Shown: positions 28,992-39,715, numbered from the stretch's first letter. The stretch is 64,000 bases of DNA from Trichomonas vaginalis G3 (GCF_026262505.1 NC_067207.1:13422082-13486081), one strand, 5' to 3'. Numbers and translations are program-made. The notes: generated from the sequence alone by a model not told the origin.

Positions 28992-29234
28992 ATGGGTTTC
29001 TTCAGTAAGATAGGAAACTTCTTTCGAAATGTTGGAAGAGGTATATGGAATGGAATAAAAACCGTAGGAAGAGGAATTTGGAACGGTGTCAAAAATATTG
29101 GTAAAAGGGTAGGTCAGTTTGTTGGTATTATACCTAAAGACCCTGAACCAGAAGAACAAGCTCCTGTTATACAACAGCCTGAACCTGCACCACAGTCTAG
29201 TTGGCAACCAAATCCAACACCTCAACCGTATTAA
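28992..29234 (+). CDS. Small MGFFS protein, 80 aa
   Basis: Twin of 15407-15649, with a few substitutions in the first 15 residues only. The tandem GRGIWNG peptide is kept. It looks whole and converges with the 282-aa gene. Confidence 0.6.
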   Translation: MGFFSKIGNFFRNVGRGIWNGIKTVGRGIWNGVKNIGKRVGQFVGIIPKDPEPEEQAPVIQQPEPAPQSSWQPNPTPQPY

Positions 29235-29238
29235 AAAA

Positions 29239-30086
29239 TTATATTTTTACCGTTCGATAGTAGTTGTATATGAAACTAAGTTCTAAGTAAAACACATGGT
29301 ATAATGGAATTATTCTTTTTCTTCCATCTGTAGTAAACCATACTTGAAAGTCTGAAATACTTCCACTTGGTGGTTCGTATAACTTTGTAGGTTTTTCGTA
29401 AAAGTCATTTGCCAAGCATAAGAAAGAGTTTTGGGCGCCAGAAAATGAAGCATGAACAATAATAGCAGCTGGGTCGAAAACATTTTCATATGTTCCATTA
29501 GGGTTTTCGACTTCATAAAAGTCTGGGTGTACTGGATATGCTGCAGGCTGATTTAACATCCTCAAAAATCTATACCATGCCAAGTTGTTATATTTTGTAG
29601 AAATATAAACGTTTTCTCAAGGTCTTCTATTCTATTGATTTTAACAGTTGCATTTTTCCTGTCATAAATAATATCGAGATGGTACTCTCCTTCGTCAATG
29701 TTATACTGGTTTGCATATTCGAGATAGATGTCGTTTATTTTTTCTTGAAAAGCTTGAAGAGTTGTTTCTAAGTTTACAAGCAAACTAACTTGTAAAAGTT
29801 TTCCCTGTTCAAATTTCTCATACATACGTTTTTCTTTGTTATAGTATCGAACTTCAAAACCGACCGTAAATGGGAAACCATGTATGGCTTCTGAAATGAA
29901 CTTCATTCTACGAAAGCCAATAGCTTTTGTGACAGATGGGTCTCTTAGCCATCTTAATGGGTAGTCAAAACGATAGCCTTCATGCTTTACGGTCTCTGTC
30001 TCAAACTTTTGACCGACATTAGTAAAAAGTTCATCTAATGGTTTAGTTGTAGCAACTCTTGAATTTTCTTTTTCTATTGAAAGCAT
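29239..30086 (-). pseudogene. 282-aa structural-type protein, broken copy
   Basis: Homologue of 14554-15402 and paralogue of the 286-aa protein. Sequence identity is high, but the copy is broken. Confidence 0.7.
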
Positions 30087-30104
30087 ATTTTATCTAGAAT
30101 AAAA

Positions 30105-31514
30105 ATGTCGAAAGATATTGCTTCCATGAGAGAAATACAACACAACCGACAACTCATTATGCAAGCTCTAAATAAGAACACAACAAACTTTTCAAACTAT
30201 TCTAAGATATCTGAGTCATTGAAAGAAGGAAACTTAAAACTGACATTAAACCCAATGACAGATGAGTTTCTGTTTCAAGACAATAAGAACCATACTGTCT
30301 GTATAAATCCAACAAAAGGAACTTTAAACGAGAAACCTATAAATGAACTTCTTTTGAAAGCAGATGTTGACAACAAAGCTGACAAAGAATATGTAGACGA
30401 TGCAATAGCAAAAGAAGAAGAAAGAGCTAACAATGCTTATGCAACAAAAGAACATACTCATCCTGAACTAGCAGACAAAATATATGTTGACAATAAAATG
30501 TCAAGTGAAGTGACAAGAGCTGAAAACGAATATTCTAAAAAGACTCATACACATTCTATATCTGAAATAACAGACTTAAACGTTAGCCTTGAAAAGAAAG
30601 CAGATAAGGAATATGTGGCTAGTGTGTTAGTGAAGAAGGCGGATAAGGAATATGTGGATGAAAAAGATAAAGAAATTATAGAAAGGGTTGACTGGTACCA
30701 TGAACGGACATCGAAGATTTTAAAAACTAAAGCCGATACAGGATGGGTTTCAGGATGTTTAGACCTTAAAGCAGATAAAACTTATGTTAACGATGAGTTA
30801 GAGAAGAAAGCAAATAAGACTCATACACATACAAGTTTTACAACTGTTGCTATAGAAAGTATTGAAGGAACGGTTGAAGAAACTGGTGGGGATGCAATAT
30901 ATTGTAAACCTCCTAACTTTCCACAAGGTTTAACATCGGATGACGACATAACGACGATGAAAAACATTAGATGTAAAGATGTTTATGTCATGAAGGATGA
31001 ATATAATACTAAATTCACTGCTCAAGATTTATATGACAAGAAAGCAGACAAAACAGAGCTTCAAACATTAAAGACAGAAATGCTTCAAACATTATATCCT
31101 ATAGGCTCTATTTATACGTCAATGAACTCTACCAGACCAGAAACAGTTCTGGGTTTTGGAACTTGGACTCAAATAGTCGACAGGTTTTTGTATTGTGCAA
31201 ACTCTTCAAAGGAAACAGGTGGAAGTAAAACGATTTCAGGTGAAAATTTACCTGCACATAGTCACTACATAGATTTAAGTACATCTCAAGCAGGTTGGCA
31301 TAAGCATAATTTTTGGGATTGGTCAGCAATGAAAAAAGGTAAAGGATATGATGTTAAAGACAACGTTCAGTTTGCTATAAATTGTTTCTGGGGTAACACT
31401 CAGGGAGATGGAAACCATACACATCGCGTTTCGGGATATACGCAAACAACGGGACAAAGTAAAGACTACATGCCACCTTACATGACAGTTTACGCATGGT
31501 ATAGAAATGCTTAG
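30105..31514 (+). CDS. Fibre-like protein with tail-collar-type C-terminus
   Basis: 469 residues, same length as in element A. Differences concentrate in the shaft repeats (about residues 170-250), while the YPIGSIYTS...GFGTWTQI and GNHTHRVSGYT tip blocks are nearly unchanged. It looks whole. Confidence 0.78.
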   Translation: MSKDIASMREIQHNRQLIMQALNKNTTNFSNYSKISESLKEGNLKLTLNPMTDEFLFQDNKNHTVCINPTKGTLNEKPINELLLKADVDNKADKEYVDDAIAKEEERANNAYATKEHTHPELADKIYVDNKMSSEVTRAENEYSKKTHTHSISEITDLNVSLEKKADKEYVASVLVKKADKEYVDEKDKEIIERVDWYHERTSKILKTKADTGWVSGCLDLKADKTYVNDELEKKANKTHTHTSFTTVAIESIEGTVEETGGDAIYCKPPNFPQGLTSDDDITTMKNIRCKDVYVMKDEYNTKFTAQDLYDKKADKTELQTLKTEMLQTLYPIGSIYTSMNSTRPETVLGFGTWTQIVDRFLYCANSSKETGGSKTISGENLPAHSHYIDLSTSQAGWHKHNFWDWSAMKKGKGYDVKDNVQFAINCFWGNTQGDGNHTHRVSGYTQTTGQSKDYMPPYMTVYAWYRNA

Positions 31515-32470
31515 TCGTCATTTTCAACTTCTTTAGCATATTCGTCAGGAGTTGTCTTATATTTGTTAGGAACTGTCTTTGAAAGTATACCACCTTGAAC
31601 TTTGACAAGTTTGAAACGAGGTCTGACAATAGTAGTTTTATCTTCTGCTTGCAGTGTGTACATTTTGCCATGTTTGCCTAAAACTTCATAATATTCTCTT
31701 GTATACTTTCTTCTATTTTTACGAACACGAATGTGAGTACCTGTCGGGTTCCCATTGTTGTCATAGTCAATAGTATTTTCATATGGGTCGCGTTTAGGTA
31801 TTTCTATTTTTTACTTTGTCGCCTTTCTTAAGTTTGAAGCCCGGCATTCTTTCTTGTTTGTCTCTTTGACTAAATTATTAAATATATAGTCTTTCTCTAA
31901 GTCAGGGTTGTTTTTCATTTCTTCGGGGGAGTGGTTTCCCAAACCTTTTTGTTTACGGCTATTGTAAATATTTAAAACTTGTCTCATCTTTGCCATGGAG
32001 AAGTGTCTATACTTGTCGTCATATGACATTTCATTTGCTTCACCACCTTGTGGTTGGTTTAAGTCTCTTAACATTTTTATACAACCGTCAATGACACCAA
32101 GAGCAGAATGGTTTTGGTCGACAATGAAATATTGGTTTACATTTTTTGAAACGCAGATAGTTTTTTACATCATCTGATTTGAAAGAACTTTCACAGTCAG
32201 ATGTCAGTTTTGTTGGATGGTATTTGTCAACGAATATTGTCAAAGCTGCTAAGATATCTAAAATATTTTTGGACTGTAATGGTATGGCTTCACAGTATCT
32301 TGTGTTTTGACCGACAAATATTAGCCAGTATGGTGGTCCATCTTCTCTATACCTCGGAATGTTTTCCAAGATATCCATAAACCAAGCATTTGGTGTTGAA
32401 CTAAAGATTTTTACCATGAGTGCTTTCTTTGTCGCTTTAGAAACATAGGGGTCTTGTTTGGATTCGTCAT
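31511..32470 (-). pseudogene. Maverick/Polinton integrase, broken copy
   Basis: Homologue of 12170-13129, in the same convergent 4-bp overlap with the fibre gene. Catalytic-core blocks (WFMDIL, GVIDGCIKML) are recognisable. The copy is broken, so element B could move only if integrase came from elsewhere. Confidence 0.82.
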
Positions 32471-32487
32471 TTTTTAACCCATAAGAA

Positions 32488-32888
32488 ATGGGTTTATTTG
32501 GCGCATTAGCAGGAGTTGCATCCAGATTTTTGCCGCAGTGGGAACAATAGCCAGAGGTGTATTTGGAGTTGGAAGGAAGATTTTGAGTACATTAGGTATA
32601 CTTAAAGAGAAAGCACAACCTATTATACAAACTGTACAGAAAGGTTGGGATGTAGCACGAGATGCAGCAAATCTTATTCCAAATCCTGAAACAAGAGGAA
32701 AAGTTCAAGGATGGATGGACAATGTAGGAAGACAAGCAGGAAACTATTATAACAAAGCAAATGGACTACTATAACCAAGCAGACACTATATGGACCAAGG
32801 TGAAAGATTCTTTAACAGAGGATATAACCATGCACAACAGTGGGTAAACAATAACCAACCGCAACCACCTCAAACTTGGGGAATGTAA
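32488..32888 (+). pseudogene. MGLFG-type glycine-rich protein, broken copy
   Basis: Homologue of 11751-12152 with the same hydrophobic glycine-rich start and Tyr/Asn/Gln-rich end. The copy is broken. Confidence 0.65.
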
Positions 32889-32907
32889 AGTTTTTTACTG
32901 AGATGAA

Positions 32908-33061
32908 ATGAACAATACAGCATTGAGACAAATGGGTTCAAGATGGATTTTGTCGACTTCCAGCAGTTACACAACGTGTTTGTCAAGTTCTTCCTATACC
33001 TCAGGAAGTTTTAGACCGACTTAAAAAACAACAACAACCAGTTGAAAACAAACCAAACTAA
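32908..33061 (+). pseudogene. 50-aa protein gene, broken copy
   Basis: Homologue of 11579-11731 with the same ACTGAGATGAA leader. The copy is broken. Confidence 0.6.
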
Positions 33062-33080
33062 AATTTTTTACTGACCTGAA

Positions 33081-33664
33081 ATGACCGAAGAAGTTGAAAC
33101 GGTAGATTTGACACCACAAACAAAAAGTTCAGAACCATTGTCAAAACCTGTCAAAGAACTTACAGATGAAGAGAAAAATTCAATAATAGAAAGTGCCAGG
33201 TCTGGAAATACAAACCCTAACTACAAAGTCACTTTTCATAGAAATGGAACGGCTAGTATCTCAAAAAAGAAACAGACTCTCACAAATAAAATATTGAAGT
33301 CTGAAGAGCCGCAGAGACAACAGATGGAAAAGTTTACTTCACTGACCAACAGTTCATTATAGAACATCTCATTGACTTAGAGTCGAAATATTCTAAACTT
33401 TACAACAAACACAAAAAGTTGAAAGGAAAACAAAAACAAATGGCATATGATATTTATGAAGATGTTGACGACACAACTGTTCCTGCAGGTGAGGTAAAGT
33501 CAGAGAAACCGAAAAGTGACGAAAAACCGATAGAAGAAGAAAAACCAAAAACTGAAGATAAACCAAAACCAAAGTTTAGTTTCCAAACTAAACCAAGTCA
33601 ACCTTCATTAGCTGGTATGGGTTGGCGTCAAAGACTTATGGCAGCAGGCGGTTATGTAAAGTAA
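33081..33664 (+). pseudogene. Charged 194-aa protein, broken copy
   Basis: Homologue of 10975-11559, with the same Glu/Lys/Pro-rich C-terminal third and GMGWRQRLMAAGGYVK end. The copy is broken. Confidence 0.65.
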
Positions 33665-33695
33665 AGAAAAAAAATATTTTTTTATTTTTATAAAA

Positions 33696-33947
33696 ATGCC
33701 CCCATATAGAATGGATAGAAAATCTGCTAGAATAAAAGCAGAGTTGCAAAGATATGGTTGGAGAGTTTCGAAGAATTTTAAATATAGGAAGGGAAGACCC
33801 ATAAAAGTCTATGACAAACTGGCTGGTCTTCGCTACGAAATGGATTTGGAAACAGCACGTGCAAATTATCCAAACAGACTAGAGAGGTTAGAAGAAGAAC
33901 GTCTTATGGACATGCCTTTCGATGTTAGTGAGCATTGCATGAAGTAA
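33696..33947 (+). CDS. Basic 83-aa protein, element B only
   Basis: Starts MPPYRMDRKSARIKAELQRY after the A/T leader (AAATATTTTTTTATTTTTATAAAA) used by other late-type genes. It is strongly basic in the first 50 residues and acidic after. There is no counterpart in element A. A DNA-binding role is possible from charge only. Confidence 0.55.
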   Translation: MPPYRMDRKSARIKAELQRYGWRVSKNFKYRKGRPIKVYDKLAGLRYEMDLETARANYPNRLERLEEERLMDMPFDVSEHCMK

Positions 33948-33989
33948 AAAATTATTTTAAAAAAGTGACATTTTTTTATTTTATTTGAA

Positions 33990-34573
33990 ATGTACGCTGA
34001 GTTTGTTGGAGAAGACCGTTGGGAAACTTGTTTGTTAGATGAGAAATATGAAATTCACTGTTGTGAGTCATTTGAAGTCAGAAACAAAAAGACAAAAAGA
34101 GTTTTAAGCGAATGGGAGCGAAATAACGGATATGCTGTTATGAAGATGGGTGGAAAACACTATCTTAAACATGTTGTCATTGCAACTCATTTTATACTGA
34201 ATCCTAACAATTTACCTTTTGTAGACCATATAAACCATATAAGAAACGACAATAGACTTGAAAACTTACGTTGGGTCACTCGTTCTGAAACAATAAGAAC
34301 ATAGGCAAATTTAGAGATATTGTATTCGAATTTGTCGACGAACTAGAAGATGAAACAATTGAAATTACAGACTATGGCAAGCATACGTTTGAGTTTTACT
34401 ACTATAGCGAAGAACAAGACTCTTTCTACTTTTATACCGGCGTAAACTATAGGAAATTACAAGTATATTTTACTAAGGCGGGCTATGCTTATGTAAACAC
34501 TAGAGATACAGATGGAAAAAACGTTCAAATACTTCTTAACAAATTCAAGAAGCTATATGGCATACCATTTTAA
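33990..34573 (+). pseudogene. HNH endonuclease (homing type), broken copy
   Basis: The block KHVVIATHFILNPNNLPFVD followed by HINHIRNDNRLENLRWVT is the HNH_3 signature (H..VA..F..NP...PxVDHIN...NN...NLRWVT) of phage and mobile-intron endonucleases. It is free-standing, not intron-borne as far as can be seen. Element A lacks the gene. The copy is broken. Confidence 0.75.
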
Positions 34574-34598
34574 AACAATATATTTTTACATATATTAA

Positions 34599-35459
34599 AT
34601 GCTTCAGGTTGAAAAACAAAGAACAAAAGTAGCAGATACAAAACCGTTAGACTATATCTTTACAAATGCTGGTAGGACAATATCAGATGAAGAAATTTCA
34701 TCCCGAATATACAGGTTTGACTATCCAATTCGTTGGCTTCAAAGTCCTTCAGATGCAAAGGCAATAGGATTTAGAAGAGTTTTGTTTTCAAAAAGAACTA
34801 ACGCATTTATGTTCGCAGTATATTTTCATGGGCAGTATAAAGGTTCTGATGGTCTAATAGACAAATTTGACGAAATGAGAATCTTTACAGTTCGTTCAGA
34901 CGAAAGTCTTGAGAAAACTCTAAATGACTTTCAAACTCAAATGAACAAATATTATTGGGAATTTCAAGAAAAATACGACTCTTTACTAAATGGAACATAC
35001 TATCTGAAACTAGAATATGACAAGATGAACTCCACCGTTTCATTTCAAAAGATTGAAATTAACCCTCCAAGAGATACACAGTTTTTATTTTGGGAAGTAG
35101 ACAAACGTTCTTGGGCACAATTTCTTCGGTTACTAAACCAGAACGAACCATTACCACCAGATGGTCCATTTAAATTTATACTTCCACCAGCAGATTTGAC
35201 AGTTTATAGAAACGTGTTTGACCCTCAAAATGTTATGTGTCATGCAAGTTTCAGTTCAAGCAACAATAGTTTTCTATGTATTGGTAAGGACTTTTATGAC
35301 TTTGCTTCTAAATTCTACGAACCACCTAGTAACAGTTTCTCTGACTTTCAAGTTTGGTTCACAACAAATGGTGTGCAACATATTATTCCATTGTACTATG
35401 ACTTTTATCTCGAATTGTCTTTCATATATAACTACGGAAAAGTGCTGAAAAAGTATTGA
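34599..35459 (+). CDS. Hypothetical structural-type protein, 286 aa
   Basis: Twin of 9979-10839, with only a few substitutions over 286 residues. It looks whole. Confidence 0.7.
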   Translation: MLQVEKQRTKVADTKPLDYIFTNAGRTISDEEISSRIYRFDYPIRWLQSPSDAKAIGFRRVLFSKRTNAFMFAVYFHGQYKGSDGLIDKFDEMRIFTVRSDESLEKTLNDFQTQMNKYYWEFQEKYDSLLNGTYYLKLEYDKMNSTVSFQKIEINPPRDTQFLFWEVDKRSWAQFLRLLNQNEPLPPDGPFKFILPPADLTVYRNVFDPQNVMCHASFSSSNNSFLCIGKDFYDFASKFYEPPSNSFSDFQVWFTTNGVQHIIPLYYDFYLELSFIYNYGKVLKKY

Positions 35460-35817
35460 AAAATAATGTTTAGGTGAAGAGGTGAGATCTCACCTCTTTT
35501 CTCACCTGTTTTCTAACCTCGTGAATTTTCATGAATTTTATACAGAAAACATAGCACAAAAATACTTTTATGTTAGCATGTTAGATCTAACACGTTTTCT
35601 AACCACTTTTCTCACCTGTTGAATTTTCATGAATTTTATACAGAAAATGCTTGTTTTGAGGTCGAGCCACTTTTGGCTCCATCGTATTCTTTCAACCAAA
35701 ACTCATGAATTCAGCAAAAATAAAGTTTATGTTAGAATGTTAGATCTAACACGTTTTCTAACCTGTTTTCTAACATCGTAGAAAACACACAAAACTCAAG
35801 AATTTTATACAGAATTT
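35460..35817. repeat. AGATCT-palindrome cluster
   Basis: It contains GGTGAGATCTCACC at 35481-35494 and two copies of TGTTAGATCTAACA at 35579-35592 and 35738-35751. Flanking tracts repeat the same arm (CTCACCTGTTTTCTAACC; TTTTCTAACC...TTTTCTAACAT). GAATTTTATACAGAA recurs. No gene. Confidence 0.75.
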
Positions 35818-35886
35818 CCTTAAGATAGAAAAAATAAAGTTAGTTTTTTAAAAAAAATATTTTTTATTTTTATTGTAAGAACAGTA
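35818..35886 (+). promoter_or_regulatory. Shared promoter-like box before KilA-N gene
   Basis: TTCCTTAAGATAGAAAAAAT, AAAGTTAGTTTT, A/T tract and TTTTATTGTAAGAACAG lead directly into the ATG at 35887. Confidence 0.6.
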
Positions 35887-36549
35887 ATGTCAGTCGAAGC
35901 AAAAACATTCACGAACAAATATAATGGCGAAACATTCACAAAAGGCACTTACAACGGTATTGAAGTCTTACGTAGAGACAAGGATGGTTATATAAATGCA
36001 ACAAATATGTGTCAGCAGTTTAGGAAAGACTTTAGAAAGTTGTTGGAAAATAAGTCCTGGGAAGAGTATTATAAGGCATTTTGTGAAGAATATAGCAACC
36101 GTCGGAATTCCGGCGGTTGGTTTTTATACAAAATTCATGCAGGAATTCCTGATGAAATCAGACAGGTTAGAGGAACGTATGTAGACCCAAGACTTCTAAA
36201 CTATATAGCAATGTGGGCTTCTCCAAAATATTGCATAGCAGTTGGAAAAATTATGGACTCCATAGACAAGAAAGTTCATGAGAAGTTAGATGAAGAAGAA
36301 CTTGAAGATACAGTAGAAAATGCAAAACCTTTGTTCGAAGAAGAAGTTAGAAAAATGTGCGAAAAACAAATAGAACATGAACGTGAGATATGTTATGGTT
36401 ATAGAGACTCTCCATACGAACTAGACCAATGGGAACAAGAAGATTTAAAGAGAGAATTTAGAGAATATGAACTCGCTAAGATAGCATTTGAAGCTGCAGA
36501 AAAGAAGTTAAAAGTTTGGGGTCGTTTTGTAAAAAAATATTGTGAGTAA
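35887..36549 (+). CDS. KilA-N domain protein, 220 aa
   Basis: A canonical KilA-N domain: GIEVLRRDKDGYINATNMC (24-42), a Trp at 58, then GTYVDPRLLNYIAMWASPKY (96-115), followed by a Glu/Lys-rich coiled-coil tail. KilA-N is a DNA-binding domain related to the APSES fold, common in phages, NCLDV and Mavericks. It is present in element B where A carries the 84-aa Pro/Gln protein and a 22-bp array. It looks whole. Confidence 0.88.
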   Translation: MSVEAKTFTNKYNGETFTKGTYNGIEVLRRDKDGYINATNMCQQFRKDFRKLLENKSWEEYYKAFCEEYSNRRNSGGWFLYKIHAGIPDEIRQVRGTYVDPRLLNYIAMWASPKYCIAVGKIMDSIDKKVHEKLDEEELEDTVENAKPLFEEEVRKMCEKQIEHEREICYGYRDSPYELDQWEQEDLKREFREYELAKIAFEAAEKKLKVWGRFVKKYCE

Positions 36550-36775
36550 ATGAACCATTTATTTGGCAAAAATATAATTTAGGGTAGAAGGTTAGATTTA
36601 ACCTCTTTTCTAACCTCTTTTCTACCCTCTTGAATTTTCATGACTTCTTCGTAAATGTTTTGTCAAAACTTCATCGTAATGAGTGTAAAGGACCCAAAAA
36701 TAATGTTTAGGTGAAGAGGTGAGATCTCACCTGTTTTTTCACCTCTTTTTTCACCTCATGAATTTTCCCGAAATA
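36550..36775. repeat. Intergenic palindrome/repeat segment
   Basis: It has a GGTTAGATTTAACC palindrome near 36590 (the only one without a GATC centre), one 25-bp unit, and GGTGAGATCTCACC at 36718-36731. Confidence 0.65.
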
Positions 36776-36827
36776 AAAAATAAAGTTAGTTTTATTTTTT
36801 TTTATTTTTTTATTTTGTATGTAAGAT
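36776..36827 (+). promoter_or_regulatory. Shared promoter-like box before 312-aa gene
   Basis: AAATAAAGTTAGTTTTATTT, A/T tract and TATTTTGTATGTAAGAT immediately before the ATG at 36828. Confidence 0.6.
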
Positions 36828-37766
36828 ATGATTTCAACAATCGGCACAACAACAATTCAAACAACAGCACCAAACTCTTTAGTTATGAATCCAACATCTA
36901 TGTTAGTAGAGATGAAAAGCTTTATTCCTTCTTCATATACTTTTGAAACAGAAATCCAGAAGATAAAGCAAGAACTGTTAACAAGTAATTTAGACTGTAG
37001 TGCGAAAGATGAAGAAAATGAACAGTATCTTTATGAAATGCAGGACATTATTGACCATTTGCCTAAACTACCTGAAATCCAACAGCAAAAACTAACTATT
37101 CCTGAATTCGACGAAATTGAAGTCAAAGCAACTGACTCAGTAGAAATAAAGAAGTTCATACGAAAGGTAAACTATGAGTTTCTAGGATTTCATTGCAACC
37201 ATAAGGTTATGGACAAAGATTGCGACATGGTATATAAGAACATCTCTGACATATATAAATCTGAAGAATTTAAGACCTACGACAACTTTGTTTCGTTAGT
37301 TGCTGAATGTGTATGGCAGATAAGAGATAAAGATAGAAGAGGTAAAGTATGGAACGAACAGATAAAACCAACTGCTTCAGATTTAAAGAAAACCATTGAC
37401 GCCTTAGTTGTTTTAGCAGGTAAGGTTTCAGAATATAACGCAAAAATGAACCCGCAATGTTCAAAATGTAAAGCAGCAATGAGGAAATATAACTACTCCG
37501 TCAAAGAGATAGAACGTATGAGAAACGACTATGCAGATTTAAAGAAAGAAGTAGAAAAGCCAGCAGAAGATAAAATGGACATGTTAGAATTTCTGAACAA
37601 AAACTATCCAACAGCAGAAGATTTCCTTCTATCTGACGTCAAGAAGAAGTATAAAGAAACTTTCGGCATTGTTAAAACTTTTGACATACTGACAGAAGAA
37701 ATAGAAGCTACGAAATTGTTTAGGATTTCAAATATACATCGTACAATTCATGTAAAACGTTTATAA
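36828..37766 (+). CDS. Hypothetical 312-aa protein with CxxC pair
   Basis: Twin of 7231-8169, looks whole. The CSKCKAAM pair and helical charged stretches are unchanged. Its first bases (ATATGATTTCA) are also the start of a repeat block copied several times in element A at 6235-6980. Confidence 0.75.
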   Translation: MISTIGTTTIQTTAPNSLVMNPTSMLVEMKSFIPSSYTFETEIQKIKQELLTSNLDCSAKDEENEQYLYEMQDIIDHLPKLPEIQQQKLTIPEFDEIEVKATDSVEIKKFIRKVNYEFLGFHCNHKVMDKDCDMVYKNISDIYKSEEFKTYDNFVSLVAECVWQIRDKDRRGKVWNEQIKPTASDLKKTIDALVVLAGKVSEYNAKMNPQCSKCKAAMRKYNYSVKEIERMRNDYADLKKEVEKPAEDKMDMLEFLNKNYPTAEDFLLSDVKKKYKETFGIVKTFDILTEEIEATKLFRISNIHRTIHVKRL

Positions 37767-38689
37767 AATAACTGAGGTGAAAAAACAGGTGAGAAAACGG
37801 GTGAGATCTCACCTCTTCACCTAAACATTATTTTTGCTGAATTCAGCACAAAATTCTGAGTAAAATAATTTTTAGGGCTTGTGTCAAACCGTTGAGTTTT
37901 CACAAAATTCCAAAAATAACGTTTACCATGTGAAACGCTTATAAAATAACTGGGGTAGAAAACAGGTTAGAAAAGAGGTTAGATCTAACCTTCTACCCTA
38001 AACATTATTTTTGTCTGATTTACGCTCATTACGATGAAGAAGTCTTGACAAAACATATACGTTCATTACGATGAAGAAGTCTTGACAAAACATTTACGAT
38101 GAAGAAGTCTTGACAAAACATTTACGAAGAAGTCTTGACAAAACATTTACGATGAAGAAGTCTTGACAAAACATTTACGATGAAGAAGTCTTGACAAAAC
38201 ATTTACGAAGAAGTCTTGACAAAACATTTACGATGAAGAAGTCTTGACAAAACATTTACGAAGAAGTCTTGACAAAACATTTACGAAGAAATCATGAAAA
38301 TTCATGAGGGTAGAAAACAGGTTAGAAAACAGGTTAGATCTAACCTTCTACCCTAAAATATATTTTTGCTGAATTCAGCACAAAAATCTGAGTAAAATGG
38401 CATAAGATTGCTTCCCTCGGAAAACCTTAGTCGCCAAAACTCTATGAAAACAGTGAAGAACAGCGAGACCGTTTTTTTTTTCTGGGTCGCCTAAAACTCA
38501 TGAAAATCGTGAAATTTCTCTAGACCGGATTTTACCGGCCTTGCCTAAAACACATGAAAATCGTGAAGAACAGCGAGTAGGTAAGAAACCCCAGTCGCCA
38601 AAACTCTATGAAAACAGTGAAGAACAGCGAGACCGTTTTTTTTTTCTGGGTCGCCAAAACTCTATGAAAATCGTGAGTTTCCTTAAGAC
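37767..38689. repeat. Intergenic repeat region: palindromes, 25-bp array, variable-stem hairpins
   Basis: In order: GGTGAGATCTCACC at 37800-37813; GGTTAGATCTAACC at 37977-37990; about ten 25-28-bp units (GACAAAACATTTACGA) at 38030-38290; GGTTAGATCTAACC at 38332-38345; then hairpin units at 38430-38680 with constant AAAACTCATGAAAATCGTGA flanks and stems GACC/GGTC, CCGG/CCGG and others. No gene supported. Confidence 0.75.
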
Positions 38690-38749
38690 AGAAAAAATAA
38701 AGTTATTTTTATTTTTTTTTATTTTTTTATTTTGTATGTAAGAACAGAA
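38690..38749 (+). promoter_or_regulatory. Shared promoter-like box before GIY-YIG gene
   Basis: GACAGAAAAAATAAAGTTAT, A/T tract, TATTTTGTATGTAAGAACAG, then the ATG at 38750. Confidence 0.6.
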
Positions 38750-39361
38750 ATGACAAACATTCAGTTTGAAACAGTTAAAAAGATAGACAATGACACCAAA
38801 GTGGTTAGAATAGGTGATTTAAACGTAAGATACTCAAAGAAATACAACAAATATTCTTTGTCAGACATTTTATCTCCATCTGGAAAGAAAACACACGACT
38901 GGGTTAAAATTGCTTCTACTCAGAAAATTTTGACAAGAAATCCTGAGCTTATGATATCGGTAAAATTCTATGGAACTGCAGCATATCTCATCGACAAAAG
39001 TCTTATACCAATAGTTTTGTTATGGTTAGACCCAGTTGTTGGATATAACTTCATAACATATGGTTCATTCGATACGGAACGTTGCAGTGAAGGCTTACTT
39101 TACATCGTTCAGAAACCGAAGGACTTCAATACAAAAAGATATAAGATAGGAAGAACATATAATATAACTCAAAGATATGACAGTACAGTCAATAGAGTTA
39201 AGGTTGTGTTCGTTAACGATATGAGAGCTGCTGAAACAGAACTACTTGAAAAGTTTGAGAAAATGTATGGTGCTCCCATAAAAGGTAAAGAAACGTTTGA
39301 AGTAGATGAGATAAATAAAGCTATAAAATTATTTGACGAAGTTGCTGAAAAATACATGTAA
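38750..39361 (+). CDS. KilA-N-like/GIY-YIG (T5orf172-type) protein
   Basis: 203 residues from MTNIQFE. GIY-YIG-like blocks are GLLYIVQKPKDF (115-126), YKIGRTYNITQR (131-142), RAAETELLEKF (159-169) and KGKETFEV (178-185). It is nearly identical to 5561-6172 and looks whole. Whether it cuts DNA or only binds it is not decided by sequence. Confidence 0.72.
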   Translation: MTNIQFETVKKIDNDTKVVRIGDLNVRYSKKYNKYSLSDILSPSGKKTHDWVKIASTQKILTRNPELMISVKFYGTAAYLIDKSLIPIVLLWLDPVVGYNFITYGSFDTERCSEGLLYIVQKPKDFNTKRYKIGRTYNITQRYDSTVNRVKVVFVNDMRAAETELLEKFEKMYGAPIKGKETFEVDEINKAIKLFDEVAEKYM

Positions 39362-39715
39362 AAATAACGTTTACCATGTAAAACGCTTGTGAGAAAACAG
39401 GTGAAAAAAAAGGTGAAAAAACAGGTTAGATCTAACCTTCTACCCTAAAATATATTTTTGCTGAATTCAGCACAAAAATCTGAGTAAAATGGCATAAGAT
39501 TGCTACCCTCGAAAAACCGAGGATAGAGATTCCGTATGAAAAACAGTGAAGAACAGCGAGTAGGTAAGAAACCTTAGTCGTCAAAAAACTCTATGAAAAC
39601 AGTGAAATTTCTCTAGACAGACTTTTTTCGGTCTTGCATAAAACTCATGAAAACAGTGAAATTTCTCTAGACAGACTTTTTTCGGTCTTGCATAAAACTC
39701 TATGAAAATCGTGAA
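39362..39715. repeat. Palindrome and variable-stem hairpin array
   Basis: GGTTAGATCTAACC at 39424-39437, followed by hairpin units with stems CTCG/CGAG (about 39500-39530) and two copies of AGACnGA/TCnGTCT (39612-39680), in AAAACTCTATGAAAACAGTG flanks. Confidence 0.72.
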
